Assembly (NCBI GenBank): GCA_032433765.1
Contig: JAVIAB010000139.1
Location: forward strand, 40,621,576-40,685,575
Reading direction: 5' to 3'
DNA length: 64,000 bases
From: Megaustenia siamemsis
Lineage: Eukaryota > Mollusca > Gastropoda > Stylommatophora > Ariophantidae
Shown: positions 36,301 through 42,300 of the stretch, piece by piece
Position numbering within the stretch: the stretch's first letter is position 1
Layout of the letters: each line of letters begins with the position of its first letter
Made by a program: the position numbers and the translations under genes
The notes under the pieces: model-generated
What the model saw: the letters and a program-made list of their open reading frames with translations, nothing else
What the model was told of the DNA's origin: nothing
Databases searched by the model: none

Positions 36301-39300
36301 ACAAAAAAGTATGTGTGTCAGATTAAAATAGCATCACAAAAAAGTAAAGGGATATCATGAGGAAGGGTAATTGACAGAAGGTATTAAGTTTACAGTTAAA
36401 AATACAAAAAGCAGCAGTTAAAGCAACAAAGCAGAATACAAAATGAAGTAGGCATAAACAAAGAATGCAACATCTGAAACATTTCACTTTGTTGAAACAA
36501 TATGAGATTTTAAGAAACTGAGATTGGAATAAGAGATCAGTGCAAAGAATGCGAACAAATATTATCAAAATAAATAACAATGTTTGCGGTATTTAAAAAG
36601 AAAAAATCAGTAGGAGAAGACAGTGTTAGATGTGTTAAAAAAATAGAAAATTTAAGACACAAAATTAAGAATAATAGTTATGTGGGTGGCGCACATGCCA
36701 GTAGTAAAAAGAAGTACTGGGAAGAAGTGGCAGATGATCGGAGCATATGGATAAAATATACAAGAAGCGGCATAACATCATTTGAAAGTGAAACGAAATA
36801 AGTCAAAGTTAGAAGTAAAAACAAAAGCCCCATATTCCTGTTTCGTTTTAGCAACATTTTTTTTTCAGGTTTTGAGAATTAGGATGGTGTGGGGTGGAGA
36901 GTGCCCGATGAAAATCGTGTTAAATAGAGAAATATTTAAATTACTCTTTCTTGGTGTGGGAGCCGCGAAAGCTCAGTGGTTAGTGAACTGGACTGGACAA
37001 AGGACAAGAGGTAGGGTTCGATCCCAACCGACGGCTTCCGAGTTCACCCAGCCGGGTTCCTACATTTTTTTCTGGGAAAGTAAAGCAGCACGGGCGTAAT
37101 ACCGACCACATTACCACAAACACCATGTGCCGAAGGTCTGTAAAATGTATGGTCACTAACACCATATTCCCTATACGCCACTTGGCGTGACGGGGATACT
37201 TTACTTTTTTTTTTAACCTTTCTTGGTGTAGTCCTGAGATGCTGTAACTTCTACTATTTTCCGCTTATCATCACTTCTGTTTCCATTTCTGGCACACACA
37301 AAAACTGACAGTAATTAAAACGTGATACCGCAGAATTGATAATATAACACCAAATACAAATGTTAGTTTGCTTATTCTCTTGGGTAATTCTTAAAGATTG
37401 TTTCTAGTCAAACTTCTTCTGCTGATGGCGGTTAGTGTGTTCGTTTACTGACCAGACGGACCGGGTTTAATTCCCAGATTTGGTGAATCAAACCATCTCG
37501 GCTTCAGAATTTGCCAAACCTCTGAAACAATGTACTAGAGATGGTCTTCTGGAAGTTTGGATGACCTAGCCGTAGTGCTGCTGATATCAGCTTTAACTAT
37601 GCTGATGATGATTATTGTAAATGGACATTAAACACCACAAGACTTGACGTGTATTCCTATTAGTTTATTTCTCTTTGTTTTTGTTTTTGTTCTACTCATC
37701 TTTGCTGGGAGTTCTAATGGTAATATATGAGTAAATATTTATATTTCGTTGTTTAGAAACACTGCTGCACGAATGTAGAAGTCAAGTAATTAAACATTCA
37801 TTCAACCTAGGTCTCCTTTTCTTTTCTCTGTCTTTTATTACCTCTCTTGCTCTTCTTCTCCCTTGCTCCCCCATCCCATCCTCTCTTTCTTTTCCTGTTC
37901 TCATTTTGTTCGTGGCCTATGGGACCTCTTTTCATTTTTCCCATTTTTACACTGCTTGGTTCCTTTTGGTCTAATTAAATCCCACCTGGCCTCATCATCG
38001 AGTGCCATCTCCGCAACGAAGGTTGGCTACCAAGGAGCGCCATTCTGCTATGTCTCTTGCTTTGATGGTGCAGGTTGTCTTAGTCTGGTTTGTTCATCTT
38101 TTGATGTTACTCGTCCATGTTAGTCTTGGTCTGCCTCTGCCTCTTTTACCTTGTATTTTCCCTTCCAATAGTACTTTTAGTAGGCTGTTGTGTCTCTTTT
38201 AACATGGCCCAATAATCGCATTTGTCTTGTTTTAATTGTGTTTAGTAGTTCTCTTTTCATTTATAGTTGTTTTAATACTTCATCGTTTGTTTTCTTTTCC
38301 TTTCATCCAATTCTACCTATTCTTCTATATAGTCACATCTCAAAGGCTTCAATTCTCTTTTCTGTTTTCATGTCTAATGTCCATGTTTCTGCACCATATA
38401 TGAATATTGAGAAGACATACCAGTTTGCTATTCTTAGTTTTAGCCCTGGCCTTATTTGTTTTGATATTAGTAACCTGGCCTACTGTCTATTTATTTTTCA
38501 ACCAGACTCTACGTAAATCCTGGCCGCCCTCTTTTTCTGCCATTTATTTTAGATCTGTGCTGTGTTTTCTGGCTTGGATTTATGTGTTTGATTTGTATAG
38601 TTTGTTTGTTATACCGGATGAAAGCTTTAGTGGACATGTTATAGCTTGTCTGGTCTTTCTATTAGTTTAGCTGCTCCATTCTATTAGTTTAGCTGCCCCA
38701 TTCTATTAGTTTAGCTGCTCCATTCTATTAGTTTAGCTGCCCCATTCTATTAGTTTAGCTGCCTCATTCTATTAGTTTAGCTGCCCCATACCATTTTATG
38801 TTTATTTAAATATATTTTGGTGGATGTGGTGTTTGTGTGTTTATTTATTTAATAAACACCAACATATATTATGGATGATGTTGTCACACCAGGTCGCCGT
38901 ACTCTTAAAGACAAATCTTTGGTAGTCGTTTCAACAGGTTAAGTGAACCGTTTATAGTTTTATCAGTCCAAAATACTTGGCAAAAAATATGTAAGTTGAA
39001 CCCTCACCCTTCTGGTCTGTAGCGAGCGAACTAATCACTCCGCCACTTTAACTCTGCATAAACGTAATTTATAAATTTAAAAAAAAGACCTGTTTGTGCT
39101 GTTATTGTAGAAAGTAGTAATATACATTATTTACGATTGCATTCTTATTTCTATTTTAGACATTTATTACTTGCATTGAGATAATACAGTTCCTGTCTAT
39201 ATTTTAGACATTTATTACTTGCATTGGGATAATACAGTTCCTGTCTATATTTTAGACATTTATTACTTGCATTGGGATAATACAGTTCCTGTCTATATTT

Positions 39301-42300
39301 TAGACATTTATTACTTGCATTGGGATAATACAGTTCCTGTCTATATTTTAGACATTTATTACTTGCATTGAGATAATACAGTTCCTGTCTATATTTTAGA
39401 CATTTATTACTTGCATTGGGATAATACAGTTCCTGTCTATATTTTAGACATTTATTACTTGCATTGAGATAATACAGTTCCTGTCTATATTTTAGACATT
39501 TATTACTTGCATTGAGATAATACAGATCGGTCTATATTTTAGACATTTATTACATTGAGATACTACAATTCGGTCTATATTTTAGACATTTATTACTTGC
39601 ATTGAGATAATACAGTTCCTGTCTATATTTTAGAAATTTATTACTTGCATTGAGATAATACAGTTCCTGTCTATATTTTAGACATTTATTACATGCATTG
39701 AGATAATACAGTTCCTGTCTATATTTTAGACATTTATTACTTGCATTGAGATAATACAGTTCCTGTCTATATTTTAGACATTTATTACTTGCATTGAGAT
39801 AATACAGTTCCGGTCTATATGTTAGACATTTATTACTTGCATTGAGATAATACAGCTCGGTCTATATTTATTCTTTCAGGTATCAAGGATTTTGGTCACA
39901 GGAAGGCTGCCAACTCGTTGGTACAAACAGTTCACATACCACGTGCATGTGTAATCACCTGACAAACTTTGCAATCCTGCTTGATGTTCACGGATTTGAG
40001 GTAAATAAGTGTAGAACATTATGCGACATTTATATTTTATATCAAAAAAGGTATTCGATAGAATTGGAGTGCTTGATGTTCACTCCGCGATCTCTCCTCT
40101 TCATCGTCCTCCATTAATACAACGATACATGAGTTGTGGTTTTGCAGTAATATTCAAATATTTACACTTTCAGCCCAACATATCCGACTTCATTGCGCCA
40201 TTTTTGGGTAATTGATTGCCTCCACTCTCCATGGCGCTTGACCAGATTGGTTTGTCTTTTTCTTTCATAAGTTCCACTAGAAGGTTAAGCAAGGTGTGTA
40301 TCAGCTCTATTGTTCCCCGATCCTCACACTAGCCATCAGCTCTATTGTTCCCCGATCCTCACTCTAGCCATCAGCTCTATTGTTCCCCGATCCTCACTCT
40401 AGCCATCAGCTCTATTGTTCCCCGATCCTCACTCTAGCCATCAGCTCTATTGTTCGCCGATCCTCACACTAGCCATCAGCTCTATTGTTCCCCGATCCTC
40501 ACACTAGCCATCAGCTCTATTGTTCCCCGATCCTCACTCTAGCCATCAGCTCTATTGTTCCCCGATCCTCACTCTAGCCATCAGCTCTATTGTTCCCCGA
40601 TCCTCACACTAGTCATCAGCTCTATTGTTCCCCGATTCTCACACTAGCCATCAGCTCTATTGTTCCCCGATCCTCACACTAGCCATCAGCTCTATTGTTC
40701 CCCGATCCTCACACAAGCCATCAGCTCTATTGTTCCCCGATCCTCACTCTAGCCATCAGCTCTATTGTTCCCCGATCCTCACACTAGCCATCAGCTCTAT
40801 TGTTCCCCGATCCTCACACTAGCCATCAGCTCTATTGTTCCCCGATCCTCACACTAGCCATCAGCTCTATTGTTCCCCGATCCTCACACAAGCCATCAGC
40901 TCTATTGTTCCCCGATCCTCACACTAGCCATTAGCTCTATTGTTCCCCGATCCTCACACTAGCCATCAGCTCTATTGTTCCCGATCCTCACACTAGCCAT
41001 CAGCTCTATTGTTCCCCGATCCTCACTCTAGCCATCAGCTCTATTGTTCCCCGATCCTCACTCTAGCCATCAGCTCTATTGTTCCCCGATCCTCACACTA
41101 GCCATCAGCTCTATTGTTCCCCGATCATCACGCTAGCCATCAGCTCTATTGTTCCCCGATCCTCACTCTAGCCATCAGCTCTATTGTTCCCCGATCCTCA
41201 CGCTAGCCATCAGCGCTATCGTTCCCCGATCCTCACGCTAGCCATCAGCTCTATTGTTCCCCGATCCTCAAACTAGCCATCAGCTCTATTGTTCCCCGAT
41301 CCTCACTCTAGCCATCAGCTCTATTGTTCCCCGATCCTCACTCTAGCCATCAGCTCTAGTATTCCCCGATCCTCACACTAGCCATCAGCTCTATTGTTCC
41401 CCGATCCTCACTCTAGCCATCAGCTCTATTGTTCCCCGATCCTCACACTAGCCATCAGCTCTATTGTTCCCCGATCCTCACACTAGCCATCAGCTCTATT
41501 GTTCCCGATCCTCACTCTAGCCATCAGCTCTATTTTTCCCCGATCATCACGCTAGCCATCAGCTCTCTTGTTCCCGAATCCTCACGCTAGCCATCAGCTC
41601 TATTGTTCCCCGATCCTCACTCTAGCCATCAGCTCTATTGTTCCCCGATCCTCACTCTAGCCATCAGCTCTATTGTTCCCCGATCCTCACCCTAGCCATC
41701 AGCTCTATTGTTCCCCGATCCTCACCCTAGCCTTCAGCTCTCTTGTTTCCCGATCCTCACGCTAGCCATCAGCTCTATTGTTCCCTGATCCTCACGCTAG
41801 CCATCAGCTCTATTGTTCCCCGATCCTCACTCTAGCCATCAGCTCTATCGTTCCCCGATCCTCACGCTAGCCATCAGCTCTATTGTTCCCCGATCCTCAC
41901 TCTAGCCATCAGCTCTATTGTTCCCCGATCCTCACTCTAGCCATCAGCTCTATTGTTCCCCGATCCTCACACTAGCCATCAGCTCTATTGTTCCCCGATC
42001 CTCACTCTAGCCATCAGCTCTATTGTTCCCCGATCCTCACACTAGCCATCTGCTCTATTGTTCCCCGATCCTCACACTAGCCATCAGCTCTATTGTTCCC
42101 CGATCCTCACACTAGCCATCAGCTCTATTTTTCCCGATCCTCACGCTAGCCATCAGCTCTATTGTTCCCCGATCCTCACACTAGCCATCAGCTCTATTGT
42201 TCCCCGATCCTCACACTAGCCATCAGCTCTATTTTTCCCCGATCCTCACGCTAGCCATCAGCTCTCTTGTTCCCGAATTCTCACGCTAGCCATCAGCTCT

